The notes under the pieces: model-generated
Database searches by the model: none
Told to the model about the DNA's origin: nothing
What the model saw: only the letters and a program-made list of their open reading frames with translations
Made by a program: the position numbers and the translations under genes
Shown here: positions 24,241 through 38,100 of the stretch, piece by piece
Layout: every line of letters begins with the position of its first letter
How positions within the stretch are numbered: position 1 is the first letter of the stretch
Source of the DNA: Portulaca oleracea
Taxonomy: Eukaryota > Streptophyta > Magnoliopsida > Caryophyllales > Portulacaceae
Direction of reading: 5' to 3'
DNA: 64,000 bases
NCBI GenBank assembly: GCA_029582165.1
Contig: CM055872.1
Coordinates: forward strand, 2,015,582-2,079,581

Positions 24241-25777
24241 AAGGGGATAACATGGGGTAGCTCAGTTGAAGTGGAACTCTTACCAATGACATCAACATTC
24301 CCCATGTCTTAGCTTCTTCATATGTCATGTGAGGATTATGACAATGGCTAAATCAATTTATATGCAAATATACAATCGACCAGTACTTATACACAGAAAC
24401 GATACAAAAAAGAACAGCTAAATCGACTCCAATCAAGATCACAATCAAAATATGTAAGTCATAGAAATTAGCAATCAATCAAAAATTCAACACAAAGATA
24501 CCATAATTTATGTAAACAATTTGGCTTGTTTCTTCGCCAATATTGCCTTTAAATTTACCGGATGCACTGAACAGGACAATATCATAAGAATCATTATAAG
24601 TATGGTGTATGATGTAAGTTATACTTTCTGCTTTCAGTTACAAAGACTATCTAAATCTCATGTTTCTACCTTTTCTGTAACGTATTATAATTGGACTAAA
24701 TACAAGGGAGGACATCCACTTCACCATTTGAAACAATATCAATCAAAACTATATCAACATGCACAGTTTTTCAACTTATTGTGGGCAATCTTTAGACAGT
24801 GGACAACTTAAAGTGTTGAGATTAAAAAGGAAAAACCACACCAAATGTTGCTTCTTTTACTGACATGAATCCATTTTACTGACATGAATCCATGGTTGTG
24901 TCGTGTCCTTACTATTTAGTACACTAAGATACAACACAAACAAAGACGAATTCAAGAATTAAAATTAGAGGGGTCAATATTTAAAAATGAGTAATTGAAA
25001 ATTTTACATCTAATTAGCAAAATTTAAAAATTAAATATTAAAAAGTAAATACAAACAAATTATACGTATCATATGATATATAATATATTGTATACATAAT
25101 GTACCCAATTTTTTCTTCAATTTTTGCATTTTAGTTTAAATAATAAATAAGAGTTACTATCAACTTATTTAGGATGATTTAATAGTTACGACTAACCCAA
25201 ATTCAAGTAATTGACATTACATTCACATATGATCAAATATTCCAAATATTTGAACTATATAAGCATAAATTATTTTTCAAAGGCACAAAAGTTAAGAATA
25301 GTAACCACAAATCAATACAAACACGAGTAATAACCAACAAATGCAATAGAAGTCGACTAGATATTGATTCAAACAACCAAATAAATCTAAATTAATTAAA
25401 GAGCCAAGATTGCTCATAAATTTGACAAATAAAAATAAAAATAAATCTATAAATGAAAAGTGTATTTTCTTAGAAGTAAAACTATTTTCAGTTATATTTA
25501 ACACTCCACAAAATTAAAATTAAAATTAAGTAAACAAAATAAAGTCTGAGATAATAAAAAATATTGAACTGAATGCTAAAACCATTGACATTTCATGACT
25601 TTTTTTATGAATAATAATAACTACTATAAAAATTTACTTTAGTGCAAAAAGATCAAAATATATTTTCTTTTTTCTAAAAAGCAGGGTTGTTTGACCCTAT
25701 GTGAACCCACTTTACCTCTGTCCTTGAATACAAGCTATATTGTCTATATGTATACGAGTATTTTCCACAATCCACAC
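24241..25777. other. Gene-free stretch 3' of the NPF gene
   Basis: Very AT-rich. A 19-base block, TTTTACTGACATGAATCCA, is repeated in tandem near 24855-24892. No gene is supported. Confidence 0.5.
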
Positions 25778-28023
25778 CTACTGGTTTATGCACCGAGTTT
25801 TCTTATATTTATACGCCTTTGCGAAAATCACAAACAAGGCAAATCCTACGACACTAAAACCAACAATCAACCAGTAGAAGTAATCAAGATGAGCCCGATT
25901 CAGATTGTTATCCAACCAGCTCACTCTTCCACGTCCCCCAGTCATGTTGTTAACAAGCGAGACCAAAAGGCTGCTCAAGAGGCTCCCTACACCAAACACA
26001 CTCATGTACAGAGCCATCCCCACGCTCCTCAGTTCATCCGGGACTTGATCGTAGAAAAACTCCTGCAACCCAACCATTGTGAAGGCTTGTGCGGTCCCAA
26101 ACATGATGTACTGAGGAAGTAACCACCAAATTCTCATAGGAATTTTCGCACTTGGTTGATCAATCAAGTCGTGTTTCAAAGCAGTGTTGAGCCGTATTTT
26201 CTCTATGACAGCTGCATCTACCATAGAAATGATCGATATGAACATTCCTATACCAACCCTCTGCAATGTTGTTATTCCAGCGGGCTTTCCAGTCAAAGCT
26301 CTAGCAATTGGCACAAAAGCGCGATCATAGAGAGGGAGGACCACAAGAATACTGATGGTGGTGAATGAGAGCGTTGAAGCCGGGGGTATGCCAAAGCTCT
26401 TCCCAATCGATCTGTTCAGTGTAGCACCTTGCTTGATGAAGAAAGTTGATACCTGTGCAAAGACAATTGCGAACATCAAGCTTGTAGCCCAGATCGGAAA
26501 CAACTTCAGCACAGACTTAGCCTCTTCAACGTCATCCATGGTGCAAACTGGTCCATCTTCCTCCTTTGTAAGCAAAGCTTTGTTGAGGAACCTAGTAAAA
26601 CAAGATTCTTGGCCAATGTTATCGGCTGTAGGATGAGCAGCACTCGTAGCACGCCAATTCTTTGCTGCTGCAAGAAAGATTCGATTAATCCTCCCGAACG
26701 AGCTTTGATCCTCGCCTTTTATGGTGTAGCGATAAGTCATAGTTCCACACAAAAACATCACCAAAGCAGCTGCAATGATAATGCATGGGATTCCAAATCC
26801 CAAGGCCCAACTGAGGTTATCCTGAACATAGCTCAAAGATGTAATTCCAATCAAACCGCCCATAGAAACCCCGCAATACCACCAGTTAAAGAAGGAGCTC
26901 TTGGCTTTGCGCTCCTCAAGGTCTTCTCCATCAAACTGGTCAGCTCCAAAAGCTTGGACACAGGGCTTGTGCCCAGCTTGTGCAACAGCTACCATATAGA
27001 GCGCGAAAAAGAAGAATATTTTATGCAGATGCCACGAACATGTACTTGGAAGGCTTTGGTGGGTTCTTTCATGGGACACACAAGCAGAAGATGGAAGTGC
27101 TGCGGATAGAGTGAGCAAACCCAATCCCTGATAATATTCAGATTGAAACGGTATATAATTAGCAACATCCAAGTGACCAAAAACTAACACTTTGAATGAT
27201 ATAGAAGCCAAAATTCACTCAGCATCAAAGTATAATAATGAGCAACTCTCTGTACATCCAGTTAACAGACGATACCCAACAAGACATTTCGAACCAAGAG
27301 CATACATAATGTACCATCATCCATGGCCTAAATTTACAAGCATTTGATCACATGATTCGAGCATTCACCTTGCCAATGATCAACATCAAGAGCCATGTAA
27401 ACTTTCACCACACCAAACAGTAAACACCCTCCTCTAAGAAAGAGGAAATAAAAAGGTTTTCTGACTGGCTATGTAATATCACCCATGCACATACAACCAA
27501 GAATAAAGGTGGAATCTTAACACAAAACCCTGTTCCACCATAGTCCATAGCCATAGACAAAGAGCAGAGAAAGAAAGAAAGAAGCACCAACCAAGATGTA
27601 GAGAAGATCAGAAGCAAGAATGGTGTAATACTTGCCAAGGAAGGAATCAGCAATTACAGCCCCCAAAATGGGCAGAAGTGACGCCACGCCACCCCAAGCA
27701 TTAACATTCGCCGCCGCCTGCGCCGTCGACTGCCCCAACTTTCCGGTCAAGAAGGTGATCAAATTCGCCGACGCCCCGTAAAAAGCCATTCTCTCCGCCA
27801 AATCCACCACTTTCCAATAGTACCCATTTCACAGTTTAGTGTTTTACTCATCAAAACCAACAAAACACAACTACCCAGATGAAAAATTTGGAAATTTTTA
27901 CGTGGGAGATTAAAGAAAACTTTTACCTATGATGAAACAAGCGGATCTCCAGCGGCCATGCTTTTGTCGGAGGGCTGGACCACGCTTGTAATCAACCGCG
28001 CCGGCGATGGTGTTTTCCGCCAT
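25778..28023 (-). CDS. NRT1/PTR (NPF) family transporter, NPF5-like
   Basis: Three exons on the minus strand: 28023-27927, 27809-27592 and 27127-25778, in frame, 554 residues. This is the usual NPF length and these are proton-coupled plasma-membrane or tonoplast carriers for nitrate, peptides or other solutes. Family marks are NLITFLTGKLGQSTAQAAAN, VADSFLG-like IADSFLGKYYT, AGHKPCVQAFGADQFD and WWLLPQYIMFGTAQAF. About 12 hydrophobic segments fit the fold, with a hydrophilic loop around residues 230-290. The proton-coupling motif ExxER on helix 1 reads DLAER (Asp35 to Arg39), so the first Glu is Asp. Substrate cannot be told. Similarity is best to the NPF5 subgroup, from memory. Confidence 0.88.
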
Positions 28024-28759
28024 AATTCTTGTACATCAATTATTTAATATCAATGTGAACGTTAAGAAAATAGGGCAAATTGTTTATCAAAGAGTATGCA
28101 GTAATTCATGAAATGCAGCATCAACTGTTACTGTACTAGTACTCAGCTGTTAGTGTGACTATTAATGTGAAGATTCCAACTTTTTCCCACCAAAAACAAT
28201 TCCCACGTGTTTATTTGCTTTTCTTTCAAGTTTACTAAATAAATAGGCTAATCACCACAAGAATAGAAGGTTAAATAACATCCAAAATTCCCTTCCAAAA
28301 AAAAAAGAAAAAAGCTAACATTTAAAATTATGGGTTTGATGTCATTGTTACCGTATAAATTTAGAAGATTTTGGGAAAGAATAATGATTCGACTGGGAAG
28401 TAAATTATTAAGAATAAGTTCTTTTGAAATGAATTGTGTAGATCTGTAATTCTCTAACCTTTGGAGAATGTCTCAATTTGGAAGTGGATTATATTGAGAA
28501 GATTTTCCCACGTGCAATTTAATGAAGAAAGTTGAAAACTACCAAACTTAGAGCATCCGAGGGTAGATCATTTCCAAATTATTGGGGTTCTTTCACATGA
28601 GATTCTTTGGATCTTTGATCTTTGGGAAAATTCATACCAAATGACCAGTATATTATGTGAGAGCTGTCCATTTAGTATGTAAAACCCTTACCAATTGCCC
28701 CATACTACGAATGTGTGACAAGTCTCATATCTTATATAGTTGGTTTAGTCCATAGTATG
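28024..28759 (-). promoter_or_regulatory. Upstream region of the NPF gene
   Basis: AT-rich sequence upstream of the NPF start on the minus strand. No clear TATA box or known site was identified. Confidence 0.35.
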
Positions 28760-29004
28760 TAGCACTGGTAAAATTCAGGTCGGATAAATTTGGTCAATGT
28801 CAAAATTCAGATGAAAAATTTATGTTCAAAGCCAGTCTTATTTCACGTCGGACAATCCTGGTGAAGCTAAAGTAAGGTCGGATAATAGAAAAAAGAGAAA
28901 TTTTATGTCGGAACATTCGGTTAATTCAGTCAATATAAATATTCAAACGAAAAATCTATGTACTCATGCATGAACTCACCCAGAGAAAGTCTACCCCGAC
29001 GCTA
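28760..29004. mobile_element. Degenerate hAT-type MITE, inverse of 57880-58175
   Basis: TAGCACTGGTAAAATTCAGG at the left, then GTCGGATAAATTTGGTCAAT, match the inverse of the right part of the element at 57880-58175, and the similarity runs to about 29004. No target duplication is left, so it is an old copy. Confidence 0.6.
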
Positions 29005-29687
29005 GCTTTTGATGCAGAATTAGGGGTTCTAATTTAGATATTAATTATACTGTTGTAAATTTTGTGCTTGTTCTTCGGTTGCTGGATTTTGGTTGTTTTG
29101 CTGTTTTTGTGGTCTTGTTGTATTTTTTTATGCTTCTTAGCCTTTTTGGCTAGCTACTTATCGAAAAAAAAATTAGCCTAAGCATTAAAATTTTAGTTTA
29201 AGGATCATACTAATCATAATATCATTTGTGCTGTACACTGACCTTATGGCGACAGGTAATGAAAATCTTATTAATTCAAAATTTTCTTAATTAGGAATAT
29301 TATTGGAATCTTTATTAATTGAATATAAAAAGACATTAGAAAAGTAGAATAAATTAAGTTTACCTAATTTATATATATATAAGTATGGAAATCATTCTCT
29401 CCCTTAGACACAGCAAATTAATCTTATAGATTTCACAAGATCAATTTATTTTCTGCAGCTACCATTTATGCTTATAAAATGACATCAATAATCTAATGAT
29501 TGCCCTTTGTATGCAAGACTTCTGGATAATTAGCATTATGTTTAATTCATTTTCTAAAAGTCTGTATTTGATTCACGTAATGTTATTTTCCAACCAACAT
29601 TATAATTATGTTTTAATATTTCAAAGAATTGATGACTGGCAAAGAAGGATGGGGGAAATACTTTAGAATTTAGCATAGAATACTATT
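29005..29687. other. Gene-free stretch before the minisatellite
   Basis: AT-rich, with a short TA run near 29372. No gene or element is supported. Confidence 0.45.
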
Positions 29688-32600
29688 TACGGAAATTACA
29701 GATTTTCAGCGATTTTAGAAAACTTACGGAAATTGTGGATTTTCATAAACTTTCAAAAACTGACGGAAATTATAAATTTTCAGCAATTTTCAAAAACTGA
29801 CGAAAATTATGGATTTTCAGCAATTTTCAAAAACTTACGGAAATTAAGGATTTTCAGCAATTTCCAAAGACCGACGGAAATTAAGGATTTTCAGAAATTT
29901 CAAAAACTGCATAAAATTGTGGATTTTTAAAAACTTTCAAAATTTACGAAAATTAAGGATTTTCAGAAATTTTAAAAAACTTACGGAAACTAAGGATTTT
30001 CAGCAATTTCCAAAAACTGACGGAAATTATTGATTTTCAGCAATTTTCAAAAACATACGGAAATTAAGGATTTTCAGTAATTTTCAAAAACTTACGGAAA
30101 TTAAGGATTTTCAGCAATTTTCAAAAACTGACGATGTTTAAGGATTTTCTGCAATTTTCAAAAACTTATTGAAATTAAAGATTTTCAAAAATTTTCAAAA
30201 ACTGGCGGAAATTAAGGATTTTTAGCAATTTTAAAAAACTTACAGAAATTAAGGATTTTCAGCAATTTTCAAAAACCGACGGAAAATAAGGATTTTCAGC
30301 AATTTTCAAAAACCGACGGAAAATTGTGGATTTTCAGAAATTTTCAAAAACTGACGGAAATTGTGGATTTTCAAAAACTTTCAAAAACGTACGGAAACTA
30401 AGGATTCTCAGCAAAATTCAAAACTGACGGAAATTAAGGATTTTCAGCAACTTTAATGAACTGACGCAAATTAAGGATTTTCAGAAATTTTCAAAAACTG
30501 CTGGAAAATAAAGATTTTCAACAATTTTCAAAAACTGACAGAAATTGTTTTTTTTCAAAAACTTTCAAAAACTTACGGAAATTAAGATTTTCAGAAATTT
30601 TAAAAACCTCACTCAAATTGTTGATTTTCAAAAACTTACAGAAACTTACAGAAATTAATGATTTTCAAAAAACTTCAAAAAAACTGACGGAAATTAAGGA
30701 TTTTCAACAACTTTAAAAAACTTACGGAAATTAATGATTTTCATAGAATTTCAAAAAACTGACGGAAATTAAGGATTTTCAGAAATTTTAAAAACTGACG
30801 GAAATTAAGGATTTTTAGCAATTTTAAAAAACTGACGGAATATACGGATTTTCAGAAATTTTCAAAACTGACGAAAATTAAAGATTTTCAGCAATTTTCA
30901 AAAACTACGGAAATTAAGGATTTTCAGCAATTTTAAAAAACTGACGGAAATCGTTGATTTTCAAAAACTTTCAAAAACATACAGTATTTAAGATTTTCAG
31001 AAATTTTCAAAAACTGACAGAAATTGTGGATTTTCAAAAACTTTCAAAAATTTACGGAAATTAAGGATTTTCAGAAAATTTCATAAAACTGACGGAAATT
31101 AAGGATTTTCAGAAATTTTCAAAAACTGACGGAAATTAAAGATTTTAAGCAATTTTCAAAAATTGACGGAAATTGGAGATTTTCAAAAACTATCAAAAAC
31201 TTACGATAATTAAGATTTTCAGAAATTTTCAAAAACTGACGGAAATTGTGGATTTTCAAAAATTTTCAAAAACTGACGGAAATTAAGGATTTTCAGAAAT
31301 ATTCTAGCACTGACAGAAATTACAGATTTTCAGCAATTTTCAAAAACATACGGAAATTAAGGATTTTCATCAATTTTCAAAAACTGACCGAAATTGTGGA
31401 TTTTCAAACAATTTCAAAAACTTACGGAAATTAAGATTTTCAGAAATTTTCAAAAACTGACGGCAATTGAGGATTTTCAGAAATTTTCAAAAATTGACGG
31501 AAAATAAAGATTTTCTGCTATTTTCAGAAACTGACGGAAATTAAGGATTTTCAGCAATTTTCAAAAACTGACGGAAATTGTAGAGTTTCAAAATCTTTCA
31601 AAAACTTACTGAAATTAAGATTGTTAGAAATTTTCAAAAATTGACGGAAATTGTGGATTTTCAAAAACTTACAGAAACTTAAGGAAATTAAAGATTTTCA
31701 GAAAATTTCAAAAAAACTGACGGAAATTAAGGATTTTCAGAAACTTTCAAAAACTAACGGAAATTGTTGAATTCAAAAACTTTCAAAAACTTACGGAAAT
31801 TAGGGATTTTCAGAAAATTTTAAAAACCTACGGAAAATAAGGATTTTCAGAACTTTTCAAAAGTTGACGAAAATTAAGGATTTTCAGCAATTTTAAAAAA
31901 CTGACGGAAATTAAGGATTTTAAGAAATTTTCAAAAATTGAAGGAAATTAAGGATTTTCAGCAATTTTCAAAAACGGACAGAAATTAAGGATTTTTAGCA
32001 ATTTTCAAAAACTGACGGAAATTGTGGAATTTCAAAAACTTTCAAAAACTTACGGAAATTAAGATTTTCAGAAATTTTCAAAAACTGACGGAAATTGTGG
32101 ATTTTCAAAAGATTTCAAAAACTTACAGAAACTAAAGATTTTCAGAAAATTTCAAAAAACTGACGAAAATTAAGGATTTCCGAAAATTTTCAAAAACCGA
32201 AGAAAATTAAGGATTTTCATCAATTTTAAAAAACTGACGGAAATTAAGGATTTTCGGAAATTTTCAAAAACTAACGGAAATTAAAGATTTTTAGCAATTT
32301 TCAAAAACTGACGGAAATTAATGATTTTCCGCAATTTCAAAAACCGACGGAAATTGTGGATTTTCAAACAATTTCAAAAACTTACGGAAATTAAGATTTT
32401 CAGAAATTTTCAAAACTGACGGCAATTGTGGATTTTTAAAAACTTACAGAAATTAAGGATCTTCATAAATTTTAAAAAACATTTGGAAATTAATGATTTT
32501 CAGAAATTTACAAAAACTGACGGAAATTAAGGATTTTGAGCAATTTTAATAAACTAACGGAAATTATGGATTTTATGGATTTTCACCAATTTTCAAAAAC

Positions 32601-34402
32601 TGACGGAAATTGTGGATTTTCAAAAACTTTCAAAATTTTAAGGAAATTAAGTTTTCAGAAATTTTCAAAAATTGACGGAATTTGTGGTTTTTCAAAAACT
32701 TACAGAAACTTTCGGAAATTAAGGATTTTCAGAAAATTTCAAAAAACTAACGGAAAATAAGGATTTTCAGAAATTTTCAAAAACTAACGGAAATTAAGGA
32801 CTTTCATCAATTTTAAAAAACTGACGGAAATTAAGGATTTTCAGAAATTTTCAAAAACTGACAGAAATTAAAGATTTTCAGCAATTTTCAAAAACTGACG
32901 GAAATTGTAGATATTCAAAAACTATCAAAAACTTACGGTAATTAAGATTTTCAGAAATTTTCAAAAACTGACGGAAATTGTTGATTTTCAAAAACATTCA
33001 AAAACTTACGGAAATTAAGGATTTTCAGAAATTTTCAAAAACTTTCGGAAATTAAAGATTTTCAGCAATTTTCAAAAATTGACGGAAATTAAGGATTTTC
33101 AGCAATTTTCAAAAACTGACAGAAATTGTGGATTTTCAAACAATTTCAAAAACTTACATAATTAAGATTTTTAGAAATTTTGAAAAATTGACGGCAATTG
33201 TGGATTTTCTAAAACTTTCAAAAACTTACGGAAATTAAGGATTTTCAAAAAATTTAAAAAACTTACGGAAATTAAGGATTTTTAGAAATTTTCAAAAACT
33301 AACGGAAATTGTGGCTTTTCAAAAACTTTCAAAAACTTACGGAAATTAAAGATTTTCAGAAAATATAAAAAACTTATGGAAATTAAGGATTTTCAGCAAT
33401 TTTCAAAAGCTAACGGAAATTGTTGATTTTCAAAAATTTTCAAAAACTTATGGAAATCAAGGATATTTCAGAAAATTTCAAAAAAAATGACGGAATATAA
33501 GGATTTTCAGAAATTTTAAAAAACTGACGAAAATTAAGGATTTTTAAAAACTGACGGAAGTTAAGGATTTTCAGAAATTTTCAAAAACTTACGGAAATTA
33601 AGGATTTTCAACAATTTTCAAAAAGTGACGGAAATTAAGGATTTTCAGAAATTTTCAAAAATTGACGGAAATTGTGGATTTTCAATAACTTTCAAAAACT
33701 TACGGTAATTAGGATTTTCAGAAATTTTCAAAAACTGACGGAAATTGTGGATTTTCAAAAACTTACAGAATCTTACGGAAATTAAGGATTTTCAGGAAAT
33801 TACAAAAAACTGACGGAAATTAAGGACTTTCAGAAATTTTCAAAAACTGACGGAAGTTAAGGATTTTCAGAAATTTCAAAAAACTGACGGAAATTAAGGA
33901 TTTTCAGAAATTTTCAAAAACTGACGGAAACTAAAGATTTTCAGCAATTTTGAAAAACTGACGGAAATTAAGGATTTTCAGCATTTTTCAAAAACTAACG
34001 GAAATTACGGATTTTCAGCAATTTTAAAAAACTGACGGAAATTGTGGAATTTCAAAAACTTTCAAAAACTGACGGCAATTGTGGATTTTCAAAAACTTAC
34101 TGAAACTTACGGATCTTCAGAAATTTTAAAAAACTGACGGAAATTAAGGATTTTTCAGAAATTTTAAAAAACTGACGGAAATTAAGGATTTTCAGCAATT
34201 TTAGTAAACTGACGAAAATTAAGGATTTTCAGCAGTTTTCAAAAACTTACGGAAATTAAGGATTTTCAGCAATTTTCAAAAAATTGACGGAAATTAAGGA
34301 TTTTCAGCAATTTATGGAAATTATGGATTTTATGGATTTAGCAATTTTTAAAAAACTTACGGAAATTGTGGATCTTTAGAAATTCTAAAAAACTGACGGA
34401 AA
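29688..34402. repeat. 37-bp minisatellite array, about 127 copies
   Basis: The unit has three parts in order: ACGGAAATTAAGG, ATTTTCAG(C/A)A, ATTTTCAAAAACTG. A second unit type reads ACGGAAATTGTGG, ATTTTCAAAAAC, TTTCAAAAACTT, also 37 bp. The second type usually ends in CTTACGG and the first in CTGACGG, so the types follow each other in a non-random order. Single-base indels (36 and 38 bp units) are frequent. The array covers 4.7 kb between the divergent NPF and COI1-like genes. Open frames inside it are a by-product of its low stop content. Confidence 0.95.
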
Positions 34403-34983
34403 GTGTTTGCAGTAGTGTTTGCAGTAGTGTTTTGTGACATCTTAATAAAATTAACAGTTAGTGTTTGCAGTAGTGTTTCATATCTTTTGATGAAATAATA
34501 CCTTCCGAAAATTTTATTTTTTAAAATTATCCATATCATTTTTATCTCAATTCACCGAAATCTACTAACTCAACCTTTAACTTTTCCGCACACAATTATG
34601 ATTCTGAACAAACATCCGTTATCCACTATTTAAACAACTATCCACGATCTAAACCATTATCCGTTAAATAAATAATTATCCGCTATTTAAAACACTAATT
34701 TCCCCAAATAGTGCCATATATTCATATGAGATGATTTTATTACAATTAATATAAATATATTGGTTGTCTGCTTATACGTGGATTTTGAATGTTACCATAA
34801 TTGCAGTATTAATTCTATGACTAAAAAAAACAGTAGGGAGAAAATAAAAGGAAAAAGAATATTAGGAGAAGAATGTTAGAATAAATTAATGAAGGCAAAA
34901 AACCCTAATTGGCGCGCATAACTTCATCCGTTTCTACTTTCTATGCTACCTTGTCCCCATCTTCTCCTCCTTCTCCAGACACG
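34403..34983 (+). promoter_or_regulatory. Upstream region of the COI1-like gene
   Basis: It begins with three copies of GTGTTTGCAGTA (34403-34475), then AT-rich sequence with repeated ATCC-TTAT words at 34615-34690. The likely leader starts near 34900 (AAACCCTAATT), followed by CT-rich sequence. No certain TATA box is seen. Confidence 0.4.
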
Positions 34984-35094
34984 GTAAGTACTCTAGACCG
35001 TGGATCGGAATGTAAATAGTAGAATCGCATCGAAAATTTACCGTAATTAATCACAATATTCTTCCATTATTTACAGTTTGAGTTTGTTTCGCAG
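34984..35094 (+). other. Likely intron in the 5' leader of the COI1-like gene
   Basis: ACG|GTAAGTACT at 34981-34990 is a strong donor and TTTCGCAG at 35087-35094 a good acceptor. The ATG is 15 nt downstream of that acceptor. A second possible acceptor, TTTACAG, ends near 35076. Confidence 0.55.
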
Positions 35095-35109
35095 ATTTGA
35101 CGTCGAGTC

Positions 35110-38100
35110 ATGCCGAATTGCCAGAAAGCGGACGAAATCCTGGAATGCATATTGCCGTACGTCCAAGACTCCACCGACAGGGCGGCGATCTCCGTCGTGT
35201 GCCGGCGGTGGAACGACCTGGACCGGCTGACGAGGCGCCACGTCTCCATCAACTTCTGCTACGCCACCACGCCGCGGCGGCTGTACCGGCGGTTTCCGAA
35301 CATCGAGTCGGTGAAGCTGAAGGGGAAGCCAAGAGTGGCGATGTTTGATATGGTGCAAGAAAACTGGGGAGGCTATGCGGAGCCATGGCTGGTTGTGTTG
35401 GAGAAAATCCCGCGGCTTAAGTTGGTTCATTTTCGACGAATGGTTGTGAGTGATGAGGATCTGGAGAAGATTGCCGCCATGAAAGGTCCTGCGTTGCAGT
35501 CTTTGAAGCTGGATAAGTGTTCTGGGTTCACCACTGATGGACTCCTCCATATTACTCGCTCTTGCAGGTCAGTGTGTTAAGTTTTGTTATTTAATTTCCT
35601 TCTGTTTCATGTAGTTTAGGTTTGTGATTTACGGCTGTTTTGTGTCCATTGTTAATGGTTTCATTAGTTCACATCGCAAACCCTAAAAATAGGGTTTTTC
35701 TCGCAAGTTTACTTCTTCAAAACAAGTTCACAAAAGAATAAAAATGTCCACATCAAATACATAATTGCAAAATGATAAACATTTTGATGCTATATTACAA
35801 TTCATCTAGGTATATATATTTAGGTATATTTAAATCATTGTAAATGTATATTTCATTACTTTGAAGGTTATTACAACTTATAAATAATAAAAAAAATAAT
35901 TAGTTATTTATATTTTTTCAAAAAATATAAAACTATGCATAAAATGTATATTTTCGACTATAATTGATAAAATTATGTTATTATTTATATTTTTGACCTA
36001 GATAATAAGTATTATATTCTTATAGTTGATAATTATACATAATTAGTAGAGAAAATATTACTAAAAATTACAAAAATGTGAAATATGGACAATTCAAACC
36101 ATCTTGAATCAAGATGTGTATCATGATCCTACATAATTAATATATGAGAGAGATTTTTCCACATCAAATACATAATTAAAATATACTTACCAAATATAAT
36201 ATTGATTTGCACCATATATAACAATAATAAAAACCGTACATTTAATGTTTTGTTTATGAATTTCAATTGTATATCTGTAATTATACTACTAAAAATATGT
36301 GTATTATCGACCACTTTTTTTAATCAATTTTAAATAGTTGAAAAAATTAACCGTTTTAGCCATCATTTTATATTATTTCTAATTTTCCAAATATTTTTCT
36401 ACTTTTAAGTGAGAAAAATGGTTGGAAATTCCAACCGCTTTTGCTAAAATGGTGGGAAAATTTTTCTACTCGTCATTTTCCTACTCTTCGAAAATGGTTG
36501 GTAATCCGACCGTTTTTCCAACCATTTTCAAACAGTATGAAAAATGATGGTAGGAAATATTTCTCACAATTTTAGCAAAAGTGGTTGAAATTTCCAACAA
36601 TTTTTTCTACGTAAAATTTGAAAAATAGTTGGAAAATCAAAAATATAAAATGGTTGCTAAATCGGTTGATTTTTCCAACCAGTTTAAATTGGTTGGAAAA
36701 AAATTGTTAGTAATACACATATTTTTAGTAGTGTTCTAATATTATATTAACAATTGTAATGTATTTATTAAAAAATACACTCATGTAAACCTTTAACAAT
36801 ATAATTACTGTTTTCTTTTAGGAGGAGTAATTGTACTTAGCTAACGTACGTAAACTTATAACAAACAAACAAATACACTCATATATATAGTACTTAATGC
36901 ATTTATTAAAAAATAACCTTCTTCTTCAAGTCCTTTTATTTTGGCATAATTAGTACTCTGTCTGTTTCTTATTAATTGTCATATATTTGACTGCTACAGT
37001 CTTCAATGTTTTTTGATTGATAAGTTCTTGTATGATATTATATTAACAATTGTAATATTATACTTTAATTTTTATGTTAGTATTTTCATTATGAATCTAA
37101 TGGTAGCTAGTAATCTTATGTAAAAAGTCATTGTATATATTGAGAAATTTATGATCAATATTTGTAATGTTTGACTGCATAATTTTCAAAGGGGACAATT
37201 AATATGGAATAGAAGGAATATTTGAAATGTGCCGACTTTACATCATATTCACTGTTCACCAGTCGTATAATTTTTGAATGAGTGATGTTACGTGTCTTGG
37301 GGCAAGACACTGTATAATTTTCAAGAAGTTTGAAATGTATTGTTTATGCCATCCTAACAATTTTCGTGGAAAGTCAATTTCCGGTGAATAAAAGCCCCAC
37401 TAATAAAATCATATTAATTATATACTTTCCAGTGGTGTTAGCTCTTGACCCTTTGTTATAAGGTTTTTTTTTTGTTTTTTTGCATGTGATGTCAAAGTTT
37501 TTTTTGTTAAAATCCTCCGACTATCGCTTCACTTTTTCATTTAATACATAAAAATTGATGTCATGTCAATATTAAACAAACAGCTCACGTAGCCTAACCA
37601 CATGGCCAGCATGTGTGAAAAAATTTGTGTCAATGGATCAAGGAGTAAGCATGACCCTCTACATAATCATTAGATCGAGGTTTTGCCTCATAATCACGAT
37701 GGCGTATTGTTATCACAAAATAACCCAAAAGTTCATACTGTCTTTATTCAAAGAATTAATTATTCATACTATTATCATCTAATACTCTTAAATATTTAGT
37801 GTTTTGATTCAATTTTCCTTATGTATGTAATATTGCTCGTTATTCTCTAATACTATGTTTTTAAACAAGGCATAAGAAATTGTAGTTTCATCTTACCTCT
37901 CTTTCTCATCTTCCAATTTAAACATGAGCCTATTATTCACGCGAATACCCTTTGGGTTTGAAAGGTGGATGCTGCAAAGGCCCCCTCTCACCTTACACAA
38001 ATGAATATGGGGGTGCTGAGATTCGAACCTGAGGCCTCTTGCTCAGGTCTGACTCTGATACCATGTGGAACCATCTCAACAAAAAACTTAAGCTAATGGT

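Noticed and set aside
29733..32760. Open frames inside the minisatellite that read as repeats of NFQKLTEI-like text
   Set aside because: They follow from a 37-bp unit with few stop codons; the unit length is not a multiple of three, frames end at random, and there are no splice or start contexts.
29688..34402. CRISPR-like array
   Set aside because: The units are directly tandem with no unique spacers, and the DNA is from a plant.
35110..35580. Short COI1-like protein ending SCRSVC
   Set aside because: The last codons read through the GTCAGT donor into the intron; the spliced frame continues in the exon at 38224.
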